A stretch of DNA of 37,786 bases from an uncultured Oscillospiraceae bacterium. Its GTDB lineage: Bacteria; Bacillota; Clostridia; Oscillospirales; Oscillospiraceae. Positions within the stretch are counted from its first letter, which is position 1. Each line of letters starts with the position of its first letter. The notes beneath the pieces are model-generated. The model was not told where the DNA came from. It worked only from the letters and a program-made list of their open reading frames with translations, and did not search any database. Below are positions 1 through 10,615 of this stretch, piece by piece. Made by a program: the position numbers and the translations under genes. The DNA lies in assembly GCA_944387285.1 (NCBI GenBank), contig CALXEH010000019.1, forward strand, positions 1-37,786, written 5' to 3'.

Positions 1-120
1 TGTTGCACTTGTCCGAGGGTCGCCCCTGGCGGGTGTTACCCGTTATCCTTGCCCTGTGGAGCCCGGACTTTCCTCACATGCTGGCTTTCGCCTCACATGC
101 GCGGCCGTCCGGCCCGCTCA
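1..120 (-). ncRNA. rnpB: RNase P RNA (class A), 5' part, cut by window edge
   Basis: Read on the minus strand, this carries the conserved region I of bacterial RNase P RNA: GAGGAAAGTCCGGGCT (about 60-75) followed by CACAGGGCA, preceded by a GCGAAAGCC segment and a GC-rich P2/P3-like stem around 75-118. The GGGCGACCC-like element follows at about 22-30. This RNA is the catalytic subunit that matures tRNA 5' ends. The 3' portion lies beyond position 1. A consensus-like promoter sits just upstream at 128-156, which places the 5' end near 118-121. The exact ends are inferred. Confidence 0.9.
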
Positions 121-127
121 ACACCTC

Positions 128-156
128 ATTGTAACCGCAAACCCCGGCTTAGTCAA
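128..156 (-). promoter_or_regulatory. sigma-A promoter of rnpB, overlapping the yczE stop codon
   Basis: On the minus strand there is a -35 box TTGACT (151-156), a 17-nt spacer and a -10 box TACAAT (128-133), placing the start near 121. The -35 box includes part of the TAA stop codon of the upstream membrane-protein gene (149-151), so the two features share bases. Confidence 0.75.
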
Positions 157-814
157 CCACCGGGGCCAGCTTTTTCTCAAGCGGCTTCAGCGCGCCGGAA
201 AAGAGTTTGGATACCTGCCCGACAAGCAGCGCCGCGGCTATGGTGCCCTCGCGCACGCCCGAGAGCCGGCCGAGGAAGATATATCCCGCCGCCACGGACA
301 GCAGCACCAGCGTCACGTCAAGCGCGACCTTGAGGTTCCCGAATTTCAAGCCCGTCACGCGGCACACGGCCAGCACCAGGCCCTCGCCCGCGGTGGGCAC
401 CAGCTTTGCGGCCACCTCGATGCTGACGCCAAGCGCCACAAAAACTATTCCGCCCGCGCACAGCAGCCACTGCATGAGATAAGCGTCCGCTTCGAGCGGC
501 TCGAGCACCGAGACGAAAAGGTCTATGAGCAGCCCGAAGACCACCGCGACCGCTATATGCAAAAGCTGGAACCATTCATAGTCCCGCCGCAGCAGCAATA
601 TCTGCAGCAGCACGAACAGGCTGTTGAGTATTATGGTCGTAGTACCGACCGAAAGCCCGCTGATCTCCGCGCTGACATAGGGCAGGCTGGAGATCGGCGA
701 GGTGCCCAGCTCCGCCTTGATGGACAGAGCCACGCCGAAGGACATGACAACGAGACCCGCAAGCAAAAGGCCGGTTTTCTCAGCCAATTGCCTGCGGGCA
801 ATGGTTTTTGACAT
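149..814 (-). CDS. YczE/YitT-like integral membrane protein (DUF6198 type)
   Basis: The 221-aa product is very hydrophobic, with about five membrane segments: residues 14-34, 57-75, 84-104, 114-135 and 165-185. The N-terminal half has the LGTSPISSLPYV and SVGTTTIILN patterns typical of the YczE/YyaS family. Its biochemical function is not established and substrate export is only a guess. The start at 814 has AAGGGG eight bases upstream. The gene is transcribed away from murD and its stop overlaps the rnpB promoter, so some read-through into rnpB is possible. The family call is good, the function unknown. Confidence 0.8.
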   Translation of the reverse strand: MSKTIARRQLAEKTGLLLAGLVVMSFGVALSIKAELGTSPISSLPYVSAEISGLSVGTTTIILNSLFVLLQILLLRRDYEWFQLLHIAVAVVFGLLIDLFVSVLEPLEADAYLMQWLLCAGGIVFVALGVSIEVAAKLVPTAGEGLVLAVCRVTGLKFGNLKVALDVTLVLLSVAAGYIFLGRLSGVREGTIAAALLVGQVSKLFSGALKPLEKKLAPVVD

Positions 815-845
815 ATTAAGACCCCTTTTGTTTATTAATGTAACT

Positions 846-876
846 ATTATAGTACTTATGTACGGTCAACTGTCAA
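846..876 (-). promoter_or_regulatory. candidate promoter/operator of the yczE-like gene
   Basis: On the minus strand there is a -10 TATAAT (846-851) with TTGACA (871-876) 19 nt upstream; ACTATA gives a 17-nt alternative. TTGACAG and TTGACCG lie in tandem here, and an imperfect palindrome GTACATAAGTAC (852-863) sits between the boxes, where a repressor could bind. The promoter is likely; the operator is speculative. Confidence 0.45.
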
Positions 877-883
877 GTAGCTG

Positions 884-912
884 TTGTATTCGGGCCCGGC
901 TCAGGTTATAAT
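884..912 (+). promoter_or_regulatory. sigma-A promoter of murD
   Basis: TTGTAT (884-889), a 17-nt spacer and TATAAT (907-912) precede the murD ribosome binding site AGGTGAT (924-930) and the ATG at 936. It is divergent from the yczE promoter, and the two cores lie within about 70 bp. Confidence 0.65.
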
Positions 913-935
913 AACAGGTTGAGAGGTGATATAAA

Positions 936-2336
936 ATGACACTTCAGGAATATGTTGATTCTCTGCGCGGCAGGAGAATCGCCGTGTTGGGTTACGGCGT
1001 GAGCAATACCCCGCTCATAGACCTGCTGCTTGAAAACGGACACAAGGTTTGCGTCTGCGATATGCGCACGGAGGAGGCCCTAGGCGAGGCCGCGGCCGCG
1101 TTGCGCGAGCGCGGCGCCGAACTGCACCTCGGCAAGGGCTACCTCGACGAGCTGGACGACTTTGACTACATCTTCCGCACACCGGGCCTGCTGCCCATCG
1201 ACCCGGCGCTGGTGCGCGCAAAGGAGCGCGGCGCGGTGGTCACGAGCGAGATGGAGGTATTCTTCCGCCTCTGCCCCTGCCGGACTATCGGCATCACCGG
1301 CTCGGACGGCAAGACCACCACCTCGTCCATCATCGCGGAGCTGCTCAAGGCCGCGGGCCGTACCGTGCACCTCGGCGGCAATATCGGCAAGCCGCTGCTG
1401 TGCGAGATACCCACCTTCGGCCCGGACGACATCGCAGTGCTCGAGCTCTCGAGCTTCCAGCTGCACAGCATCGACATCCGCCCCGACGTCGCGGTCATCA
1501 CGAACGTCTCGCCCAACCACCTCGACAAGCACCCGGACTTTGACGACTATGTGAACGCCAAGCGCCAGATATTCGCGCATCAGGGGCCGGAGCAGCTGCT
1601 GATCGTGAACCGCGACAACAGCTATACGGCGCGGTTCGGCGCGGAGGCGAAGTCGCGCGTGCTGTACTTCTCGCGCAAGGAGACGCTGCGCGACGGCGTG
1701 TTCTGCCGGAATGGGATGATATACAAGAGCCATAACTACGAGGTGGAGAGCATCATCCCGGCCTCGGAGATACTGCTGCCGGGCGTGCACAACGTGGAGA
1801 ATTACATGGCCGCCTTCGCGGCGGTGGACGAGATAGTCTCGCCGGAACTCTGCCGCAAGGTCGCGCGCAGCTACGGCGGGGTCACGCACAGGCTGGAGCT
1901 CATCCGCAAGCTGGGCGGGGTGTCGTACATAAACGATTCCATCGCCACGAGCCCGACGCGGACCATCGCGGGCCTGCGGGCCATGCGTGCAAAGCCCATC
2001 CTCATTGCGGGCGGGCATGATAAGCATGTGAGCTTCGACGGCTTGGCGGACGAGATATGCGAGCGCGTGCGGGCGCTGCTGCTGACCGGCGACACGGCGG
2101 AGCAGATAGCGATAGCCGTGCGTCGCAGCGTGTTCTACGACCCGATGCGCCTGCCGATAAAGATAGTGCCCGACCTGACGACGGCGGTGCTGGAGGCGAA
2201 GGAGATGGCCGTGCCGGGCGATATTGTGCTGCTGTCCCCGGCCTGCTCGTCCTTCGACAGGTTCCGCAACTTCGCCGAGCGCGGCGACAAATTCAGAGAG
2301 ATAGTGATGGGGTTCAAAGACGATGAAGCTGAGTGA
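936..2336 (+). CDS. murD: UDP-N-acetylmuramoyl-L-alanine--D-glutamate ligase
   Basis: This cytoplasmic Mur ligase adds D-Glu to UDP-MurNAc-L-Ala using ATP in peptidoglycan synthesis. The 466-aa length is normal. The N-terminal Rossmann-like domain shows LGYGVSNTPLIDLL at about 18-31. The ATP loop GITGSDGKTTTS lies near 117-128. The central domain carries ELSSFQL and TNVSPNHLDKH, and the C-terminal ligase domain has INDSIATSPTRT and ILIAGGHDK, all MurD-type signatures. It is the first gene after a consensus promoter, and its 3' end overlaps the next gene by 14 nt. No other mur or division genes flank it, so it lies outside a typical dcw cluster. Confidence 0.95.
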   Translation: MTLQEYVDSLRGRRIAVLGYGVSNTPLIDLLLENGHKVCVCDMRTEEALGEAAAALRERGAELHLGKGYLDELDDFDYIFRTPGLLPIDPALVRAKERGAVVTSEMEVFFRLCPCRTIGITGSDGKTTTSSIIAELLKAAGRTVHLGGNIGKPLLCEIPTFGPDDIAVLELSSFQLHSIDIRPDVAVITNVSPNHLDKHPDFDDYVNAKRQIFAHQGPEQLLIVNRDNSYTARFGAEAKSRVLYFSRKETLRDGVFCRNGMIYKSHNYEVESIIPASEILLPGVHNVENYMAAFAAVDEIVSPELCRKVARSYGGVTHRLELIRKLGGVSYINDSIATSPTRTIAGLRAMRAKPILIAGGHDKHVSFDGLADEICERVRALLLTGDTAEQIAIAVRRSVFYDPMRLPIKIVPDLTTAVLEAKEMAVPGDIVLLSPACSSFDRFRNFAERGDKFREIVMGFKDDEAE

Positions 2337-3570
2337 TATACCGACGGAGATAGAGCGCCTCGCGGAGGACTGCGAGGCGGAGCTCGCCGGGCGCTTTGCG
2401 GAGATAGACCGCACGGCGCGGGCGAATACGCGAAGGATAATGGAGGCGTTCCAGGAGTTCCGCGTGTCCGAGAGCTGCTTTGCGGGCACGACGGGCTACG
2501 GCTACGACGACCTGGGCCGCGAGACGCTGGATAAGATCTGGGCGCGGGTGTTCGGCGCGGAGTCTGCGCTGGTGCGCACGGGCTTTGTGAACGGCACGCA
2601 CGCTATAGCCTCGGCGCTGTTCGCGGCTGTCGGGCCGGGCGAGACGCTGATGTCCGTCATGGGCGCGCCCTACGATACGCTGAGGACGGCGATAGGCATA
2701 TCCGGCGGCGCATATGGCTCGCTGGGCTTCTACGGCGTCAAATATTCCGAGGTCGCGGCGAAGGACGGCGGCCCGGACATGGACGAGATCGCGCGCCGCG
2801 TGGGCGAGGAGCGTCCCCGCGCGGTGCTGATACAGCGCTCGAGGGGCTATGACAGCCGCAGGGCGCTCTCGGCCGAGGAGGTAGGGGAGATCTGCGCGCT
2901 GGTGCACCGGGCCTCGCCGGGGACGGTGTGCGTCGTGGACAACTGCTATGGCGAGTTCACGGAGACGACGGAGCCGACGATGCTGGGCGCGGACCTGGCG
3001 GCGGGCTCGCTCATCAAGAACCCGGGCGGCGGGCTTGCGCCGACGGGCGGATATATCGCGGGCCGGGCCGAGCTGGTCGAGCGGGCCGCGTACCGGCTGA
3101 CGGTGCCGGGCATAGGCGGCGAGTGCGGCTGCACGCTGGGTACTAACCGGCAGCTGTACCAGGGCCTGTTCATGGCCCCGCATACGACGGCGCAGGCGCT
3201 GAAAACGGCGGCGCTGTGCGCGGCGATGCTGGAGCGGCTGGGCTTTGAGACCTCTCCCTCGGCGCAGGAGCCGAGGTACGATATCATCCAAACGGTGACG
3301 CTGAGGTCAGGCGATAATTTAAAGCGTTTCTGCCTGGGCATACAGGCCGGCTCGCCGGTGGACTCGTATGTGACGCCGGAGCCCTGGCAGATGCCGGGAT
3401 ATGAGGACGAGGTCATCATGGCGGCGGGCGCGTTCATCCAGGGCTCGTCGATAGAGCTGTCCGCAGACGGCCCCATGCGCGAGCCATACATGGCGTTTTT
3501 GCAAGGCGGCCTGACCTACGAATCCGGCCGCCTCGGCGTGATGAACGCAATATCAGAAATGCAGCAGTGA
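2323..3570 (+). CDS. methionine gamma-lyase / aluminium resistance family PLP enzyme
   Basis: This 415-aa protein belongs to the PF06838-type family, usually named methionine gamma-lyase family or aluminium resistance protein (B. subtilis YnbB-like). It is a fold-type I PLP enzyme: RTGFVNGTHAIASAL resembles the cofactor phosphate-binding stretch, VVDNCYGEF supplies the Asp that contacts the pyridine ring, and SLIKNPGGGLAPTGGY contains the presumed Schiff-base Lys near residue 232. The physiological substrate is not settled; C-S lyase activity on sulfur amino acids is assumed from the family. The ATG at 2323 lies inside the end of murD (14-nt overlap), so translation is probably coupled. No terminator follows except the palindromes beginning at 3599. 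Confidence 0.85.
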   Translation: MKLSDIPTEIERLAEDCEAELAGRFAEIDRTARANTRRIMEAFQEFRVSESCFAGTTGYGYDDLGRETLDKIWARVFGAESALVRTGFVNGTHAIASALFAAVGPGETLMSVMGAPYDTLRTAIGISGGAYGSLGFYGVKYSEVAAKDGGPDMDEIARRVGEERPRAVLIQRSRGYDSRRALSAEEVGEICALVHRASPGTVCVVDNCYGEFTETTEPTMLGADLAAGSLIKNPGGGLAPTGGYIAGRAELVERAAYRLTVPGIGGECGCTLGTNRQLYQGLFMAPHTTAQALKTAALCAAMLERLGFETSPSAQEPRYDIIQTVTLRSGDNLKRFCLGIQAGSPVDSYVTPEPWQMPGYEDEVIMAAGAFIQGSSIELSADGPMREPYMAFLQGGLTYESGRLGVMNAISEMQQ

Positions 3571-3595
3571 CGGCACCCGCCCGCGAACCCACAAC

Positions 3596-3740
3596 GTCGG
3601 GCGGGGATGGAACCCCGCCCCTACGGCAAGACCACAAGCCCACCCGTAGGGCGCATCGACCCCGATGCGCCGCCCGCACGCGGCCACGGCAACGCACGCG
3701 GCAAAACGACCGACCACCCGCAGGGGTCGGAGTCCCCGAC
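3596..3740. repeat. cluster of intergenic palindromic repeats
   Basis: The 313-nt gap between 3570 and 3884 holds no credible gene. It contains a hairpin GGGCGGGG/CCCCGCCC (3599-3606/3613-3620), a second hairpin GGCGCATCG/CGATGCGCC (3650-3658/3663-3671), and an outer inverted pair CCCTACGG/CCGTAGGG (3619-3626/3644-3651) linking them. A weaker GTCGG/CCGAC stem is at 3726-3740. The repeated CCTACGG and CGTAGGG boundaries suggest a dispersed REP/MITE-like element, inserted more than once. The first hairpin could also end murD-operon transcripts, though it lacks a T-run. Family membership needs genome-wide comparison. Confidence 0.55.
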
Positions 3741-3833
3741 GACCCTTCGCCCCGATACGCACCCGGCCACGGTCACCGCACACGGTAACGATACGCACAA
3801 AACCGTGGCGCCGGGCGCGGGCGTAACTTGCGG

Positions 3834-3863
3834 GATATGTGGACGATCTGCGCTCATATACAT
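3834..3863 (+). promoter_or_regulatory. candidate sigma-E-type sporulation promoter of yunB
   Basis: ATA (3835-3837) and CATATACA (3855-3862) are separated by 17 nt, resembling the mother-cell sigma-E pattern ATA-N16-18-CATACAAT. yunB is a known sigma-E gene in B. subtilis, which favours the reading, but the -10 match is only partial. Confidence 0.3.
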
Positions 3864-3883
3864 AGCATGGGGGTGGTAGCCTC

Positions 3884-6527
<2,644 letters not shown>

Positions 6528-6549
6528 GCAAAATAGGAGAAACGCGCCC

Positions 6550-6579
6550 TTGACGCGGCCTGATTAGAGGTGTTATACT
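6550..6579 (+). promoter_or_regulatory. sigma-A promoter of the small membrane protein gene
   Basis: TTGACG (6550-6555), an 18-nt spacer and TATACT (6574-6579) are followed by AGGAGG (6595-6600) and the ATG at 6608. It lies just after ligA and gives the next gene independent expression. Confidence 0.6.
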
Positions 6580-6607
6580 GGAAATACCAAGAATAGGAGG
6601 CACTGCC

Positions 6608-7078
6608 ATGAGGAGAGACAACACCGTCCCGCTTGTAATCGCGGCCTTCGTTTTCTTAGCCCTGAATAAGCTGCTGACGCCGCTGCTCCAGCCGCTGCTG
6701 AACGCGCCGAAGCACGGCCCGGGCGTGCTCGGCCTGGGTTATTATGTCATACTTGTCATTGCAAGCCTTGCCTTGGGCTATGTGCTCTATGGCGAGCGGC
6801 TCAGAAACTGGCTCATGCGTCCCGACTGCCCGGGCAAGGACAAGTGGCTGTCGCTGCTCGTGACCGTCATCGTCTTCCTGGCGCTGGGCGCCGCGACGTA
6901 TAAGCTGCTGGAATTCGTGCCGGAGCTCATCTGGGGCCGGCACCTGCCGCGCGTCTTTTACGACAGCATGGTCGGCCTGTGCGTCCTGATAGGCGGCGGC
7001 ATCGCCGTGCTCATAGCCAGCGCGGTCATCGGCGACAGGCTGTATTTTCGCAGGATAAAGGCCTGGCTCGAGCGTTGA
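6608..7078 (+). CDS. hypothetical four-helix membrane protein
   Basis: I do not recognise a family. The 156-aa product has four hydrophobic segments, at about 8-28, 43-61, 82-103 and 122-146. Short basic loops contain RLRNWLMRPDCPGKDKW and RLYFRRIKAWLER. There is no signal peptide and no recognisable catalytic motif. A promoter, a perfect AGGAGG site and a terminator enclose it as a single-gene transcription unit, so it is very probably a real gene. The function is unknown. Confidence 0.7.
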   Translation: MRRDNTVPLVIAAFVFLALNKLLTPLLQPLLNAPKHGPGVLGLGYYVILVIASLALGYVLYGERLRNWLMRPDCPGKDKWLSLLVTVIVFLALGAATYKLLEFVPELIWGRHLPRVFYDSMVGLCVLIGGGIAVLIASAVIGDRLYFRRIKAWLER

Positions 7079-7097
7079 CCTGACAATGTACAGCAAG

Positions 7098-7127
7098 AAA
7101 GAGAGGGGAAAACCCCTCTCTTTTTTC
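7098..7127 (+). terminator. rho-independent terminator
   Basis: A perfect stem GAGAGGGG/CCCCTCTC (7101-7108/7113-7120) with an AAAA loop is flanked by an A-run upstream and followed by TTTTTT. It ends the transcript of the membrane protein gene at 6608. Confidence 0.9.
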
Positions 7128-7198
7128 ATGCCCAGGACTATGCGGAATAGTGACGACTGCGCGGCCGTCTGGCAGGAAAAATGTGTTGAAATCGCCGA

Positions 7199-7226
7199 TT
7201 GACTTTTCTGTGCCCGGAACTATAAT
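7199..7226 (+). promoter_or_regulatory. sigma-A promoter of the MATE transporter
   Basis: TTGACT (7199-7204), a 16-nt spacer and TATAAT (7221-7226) lie 35 nt upstream of the ATG at 7262. The ribosome binding site between them (CGGGTG) is weak. Confidence 0.6.
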
Positions 7227-7261
7227 AAATCAGCAAATTTCAGTGAACTACGGGTGCGCAT

Positions 7262-8611
7262 ATGACCAAGTCAAAACGTGAAAACAACATTCTGAGCCTG
7301 TCCTGGCCCATCTTCATAGAGCTGGTGCTGCAGATGCTGGTAGGCAACGCTGACCAGATCATGGTCGGCTGGTACGACCACGACCTGGTCGGGGCCATCG
7401 GCAACGCGAACCAGATAGTCAACCTGCTGCTCATCGTCTTTTCCGTCATCTGCACCGCCGCGACGATACTGATATCGCAGTATCTCGGCGCCAAGAGCAC
7501 CGACCGCCTGCGCGAGACCTACAGCGTTTCGCTCATGGCGAACCTCATCTTCGGCCTTGCGGTCAGCGCGATACTCATTTTCCTGTGCAAGCCCATCTAC
7601 AGGCTGATGAACGTCCCGGCGGAGATCTTCGACGAGGCGGTGCTGTACATCCGCATAATCGGCGCGGGCATGGTGTTCCAGGCGGTATACCTGACCTTCA
7701 CTGCCTTTTTCCGCAGCAGCCAGCTGATGCGCCAGACCATGTTGGTCTCGGTGCTGGTGAACCTCATGAACATCGGCTGCAACGCGCTGCTGATAAACGG
7801 CCTGTTCGGGCTGCCTGCCCTGGGCGTGGCGGGCGCGGCGATATCCAGCGGCCTGTCCAGGGTCGCGGGCGTCGTCGCCATCGTGCTGATGTTCAGGCGC
7901 TATTTCGGCCGGGACGCGGTATCCCTGCGCTGCCTGCGGCCCTTCCCGAGGCGGCAGTTCAGGGGCCTGCTCCACATCGGCATCCCCTCGGGCGGCGAGT
8001 CCATCTCCTACAACCTCTCGCAGATCTGCATCCAGGCGGTCTGCAACCGCTTTGAGCTCTTTGTCATCAACACCCGCGTGTATGTTAACATGTTCGCCAT
8101 GCTCTCGTACATCTTCGCCTGCGCGGTGGCACAGGCGGCGCAGGTGGTCGTGGCCAGGTTCATGGGCGCGGGCGACACCGTCTCGACGGATAAGTGCGTC
8201 CGGCGCACGATGTACGCCTCGGTCTGCATCTCCGGGCTGGTGTCGGTGCTGCTGTACATCTTCGCGGAGCCGCTCTGCGGCCTGTTCACGGGCGACGCGC
8301 AGGTCATCGCGCTCGCGAAGACCATCATGCTCATCGAGATACCGCTCGAGCTGGGCAGGGCGGTGAATATCGTGATGTGCCGCGCGCTGCAGGCCTGCGG
8401 CGACATACGCTTCCCGATAACCATCTGCATAATCAGCGCCTGGCTGACGGCCTTCGGCGGCGGCGTGCTGCTGTCCGGGCCCCTGGGCCTCGGCCTCGCC
8501 GGGCTCTGGATCGCCATGGCCTGCGACGAGTGCCTGCGCGCCGGGCTCTTCCTCTGGCGCTGGCACACCCGCACCTGGAGCCGCATCCGCCTCGCCGCGG
8601 CGTACAACTGA
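7262..8611 (+). CDS. MATE family efflux transporter
   Basis: The 449-aa polytopic protein has about 12 membrane segments and the internal two-fold repeat of multidrug and toxin extrusion transporters. The N-terminus LSWPIFIELVLQMLVGNADQ matches the first MATE helix, and ILISQYLGAKS is the usual end of helix 2. The second half repeats the pattern with GIPSGGESISYNL and AAQVVVARFMGAGD. MATE proteins export cationic or other small molecules using Na+ or H+ gradients; the substrate here cannot be told. It forms a single-gene unit between a consensus promoter and the terminator at 8659. Confidence 0.92.
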   Translation: MTKSKRENNILSLSWPIFIELVLQMLVGNADQIMVGWYDHDLVGAIGNANQIVNLLLIVFSVICTAATILISQYLGAKSTDRLRETYSVSLMANLIFGLAVSAILIFLCKPIYRLMNVPAEIFDEAVLYIRIIGAGMVFQAVYLTFTAFFRSSQLMRQTMLVSVLVNLMNIGCNALLINGLFGLPALGVAGAAISSGLSRVAGVVAIVLMFRRYFGRDAVSLRCLRPFPRRQFRGLLHIGIPSGGESISYNLSQICIQAVCNRFELFVINTRVYVNMFAMLSYIFACAVAQAAQVVVARFMGAGDTVSTDKCVRRTMYASVCISGLVSVLLYIFAEPLCGLFTGDAQVIALAKTIMLIEIPLELGRAVNIVMCRALQACGDIRFPITICIISAWLTAFGGGVLLSGPLGLGLAGLWIAMACDECLRAGLFLWRWHTRTWSRIRLAAAYN

Positions 8612-8658
8612 AAGGCAAAAGCCCGCGAGGAAAAAGGAAGAAATATTGCGTCATATGG

Positions 8659-8698
8659 AAACGGCATGGCCTGAGCCATGCCGTTTCTGCGTCTTTTT
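8659..8698. terminator. bidirectional terminator between MATE gene and cooS
   Basis: A 12-bp perfect stem AAACGGCATGGC/GCCATGCCGTTT (8659-8670/8675-8686) with a CTGA loop is followed on the plus strand by a T-run at 8693-8699. The genes on either side converge, so it can serve both strands, though the T-tract is good only for the plus strand. Confidence 0.8.
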
Positions 8699-8710
8699 TG
8701 TTTTACTGTT

Positions 8711-10615
8711 TCAGATGCCGAGCGCCTCGCGCTTTTTGCGGATGTGCGCGACCATGGCCTCCGCGGCCTTGACGGGGTCGGGCTCGACGTAGAACTTGCC
8801 GCCCACCAGGCCCTCGATGTCCTCGGTGAGCACCTTGGTCACCACGGGGCTGCCCAGCACGAAGGGCGCCATACCGATGTGGGTGAAGAGGCCGAGGTCC
8901 ACGGCCCAGGTGCCGATGGAGAGGGCCTTTTCGTGGTTGAGCTCGGGCGCCGAAGCCGCGACCGGCAGCTGGGACACCGATACGCCCAGATATCCCGCCA
9001 GCGCGCCCAGCAGGTCGCCGATGCGCGAGTTATCCACACAGCTGCCCATGTGCAGCACCGGCGGCAGCGGCCCGCCGAGGCCCGCAGCCTCGCCGACAGC
9101 GCGCAGCACCGCGAGCAGGCCCGGCCCGGCGTATTTCTCCGCGCCCTCGGGACACATCAGCCCGGCCTTGCCCAGCGCGTGCGCCACGCAGCCCGTCACC
9201 ACGATGAGCACGTTGTTTTTCAGCAGCTCCTTCGCCAGCGGCACGATGACCGAATCCTGCGGGAAGCGCGGGTTGTTGCAGCCCACGATGCCCGCCGCGC
9301 CGAAGACGTTGCCGGCCACGATGTTGTCCACCAGCGGCTTGAGCGGGTTTTCCGCGTCCAGCTTCGAGAGCGCCGTGACGATGGCCTCGACCGAGAAGCC
9401 GCCCCACATCTCCGCCTTCTGCGGCGGTATCTCCACCTTCGCCGCGTTGCGGTTTTTGTAGGCCGCGATGCCCATGCGTACTATCCGGGCCGCGTCCTCG
9501 TCCGCGTGCTCCGCGCGGAAATCGACGTGCTCCGCGCCGGGTATCTTGCCTATGTCGTGCGTCGTCACGAGTTTCGTGTGATAGCAGGCCGCTACCTGGG
9601 CCAGGGACGGCATGATGCACTGCACGTCCACGACCATGAGGTCTACCGCGCCCGTGACGATGGCCAGCTCCTGCGAGAGGTAGTTGCCCGCAGAGGCCAC
9701 GCCCTGGCGCATGAGCACCTCGTTGCCCGTGCAGCACAGGCCGGAGAGCTGTATGCCCGCCGCGCCTGCGGCCTTGGCCTCATCCTCGAGCCGCCGCGCC
9801 CACTCCACGATCTTCTCGGACAGGAAGGGGATGTGGCCGTGGATGACTATGTTCACCTTGTCCTTCGAGAGCACGCCCAGGTTGGCCTCGGTCTTGACCG
9901 GCATCGGCGTGCCGAAGACGATGTCCTGCACGTCCGTGCCCAGCTTAAGGCCGGAGTAGCAGTCCACAAGGCCCATCTTCGCCGTGTTGAGCAGCAGGTT
10001 CACGGGGTCTGCGTCGCAGCCCATGGTCGTCTCGTGCATGATGCGGCGTATCTCGAGGTCGGGGTCCTTGGGCAGTATGCCCAGCTTGCGCCAGGTCTCG
10101 ACCCGCTCCGCCGGGGCGGTGGCCTTGAGGAAGTCCATCGTCTCCTTGCCGGGCGCGAAGTCCGAATACAGCGCCTTGGCCAGCTCCTTGGCGAGCTCGA
10201 ACTTGTCCTTGCCCTCTGTCTCGAGACCCAGCCCGCCCGCCACGGCGCGGAGCTTGGCCTCGTCCTTTATGTCGTAGGGTATGCTCTTTTCCGCGGCCAT
10301 CTCGAGCATTTCCACGGCCTCAAAGGCGTGGTCGACGTGCGTGGCCGCGCCGCCGGCGACGCTGCGGAGCAGGTTGCGCGCCACGATTGTGTCCGCCGAC
10401 GCGCCGCAGATGCCGGCCGAGGGCTCGCCGAAGGGGTTCACGCGGCAGGGGCCGGAAAGGCAGTTGCGGCAGCAGACGCCGAGCTCGCCGAAGCCGCACT
10501 GGGGCTGCTGCGCCTCGAACCTGTCCCATACCGTGCCCACGCAGTCCGCGCAGGCCTTGTCTATCATCTGCAGGGAGGCCCCGTCTATCGACTTTTTGCA
10601 CTTATCCACGTTCAT
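8711..10615 (-). CDS. cooS: anaerobic Ni-carbon monoxide dehydrogenase catalytic subunit
   Basis: CooS interconverts CO and CO2 with electrons passed to ferredoxin. The 634-aa protein, counted from the ATG at 10615, has all cluster ligands. C40 and C48 fit the subunit-bridging D-cluster, and C49, C52, C57 and C70 the B-cluster. The Ni-Fe C-cluster ligands are recognisable in HGHIPFLSE (His), LCCTGNE, VQCIMPS, VGCNNPR, TGCVAHALGK and MGSCVDNSR. The reading frame extends upstream by 31 codons, but the 10615 start follows AAGGAG and overlaps the ferredoxin stop in an ATGA junction, so translation is coupled. No acetyl-CoA synthase genes are in the window, so its metabolic partner is unknown. Confidence 0.96.
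   Translation of the reverse strand: MNVDKCKKSIDGASLQMIDKACADCVGTVWDRFEAQQPQCGFGELGVCCRNCLSGPCRVNPFGEPSAGICGASADTIVARNLLRSVAGGAATHVDHAFEAVEMLEMAAEKSIPYDIKDEAKLRAVAGGLGLETEGKDKFELAKELAKALYSDFAPGKETMDFLKATAPAERVETWRKLGILPKDPDLEIRRIMHETTMGCDADPVNLLLNTAKMGLVDCYSGLKLGTDVQDIVFGTPMPVKTEANLGVLSKDKVNIVIHGHIPFLSEKIVEWARRLEDEAKAAGAAGIQLSGLCCTGNEVLMRQGVASAGNYLSQELAIVTGAVDLMVVDVQCIMPSLAQVAACYHTKLVTTHDIGKIPGAEHVDFRAEHADEDAARIVRMGIAAYKNRNAAKVEIPPQKAEMWGGFSVEAIVTALSKLDAENPLKPLVDNIVAGNVFGAAGIVGCNNPRFPQDSVIVPLAKELLKNNVLIVVTGCVAHALGKAGLMCPEGAEKYAGPGLLAVLRAVGEAAGLGGPLPPVLHMGSCVDNSRIGDLLGALAGYLGVSVSQLPVAASAPELNHEKALSIGTWAVDLGLFTHIGMAPFVLGSPVVTKVLTEDIEGLVGGKFYVEPDPVKAAEAMVAHIRKKREALGI

Noticed and set aside
3567..3879. 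Several short open frames in the gap after the methionine gamma-lyase family gene
   Set aside because: They run through the palindromic repeats, have no ribosome binding site and encode Arg/Pro-rich sequence; treated as non-coding.
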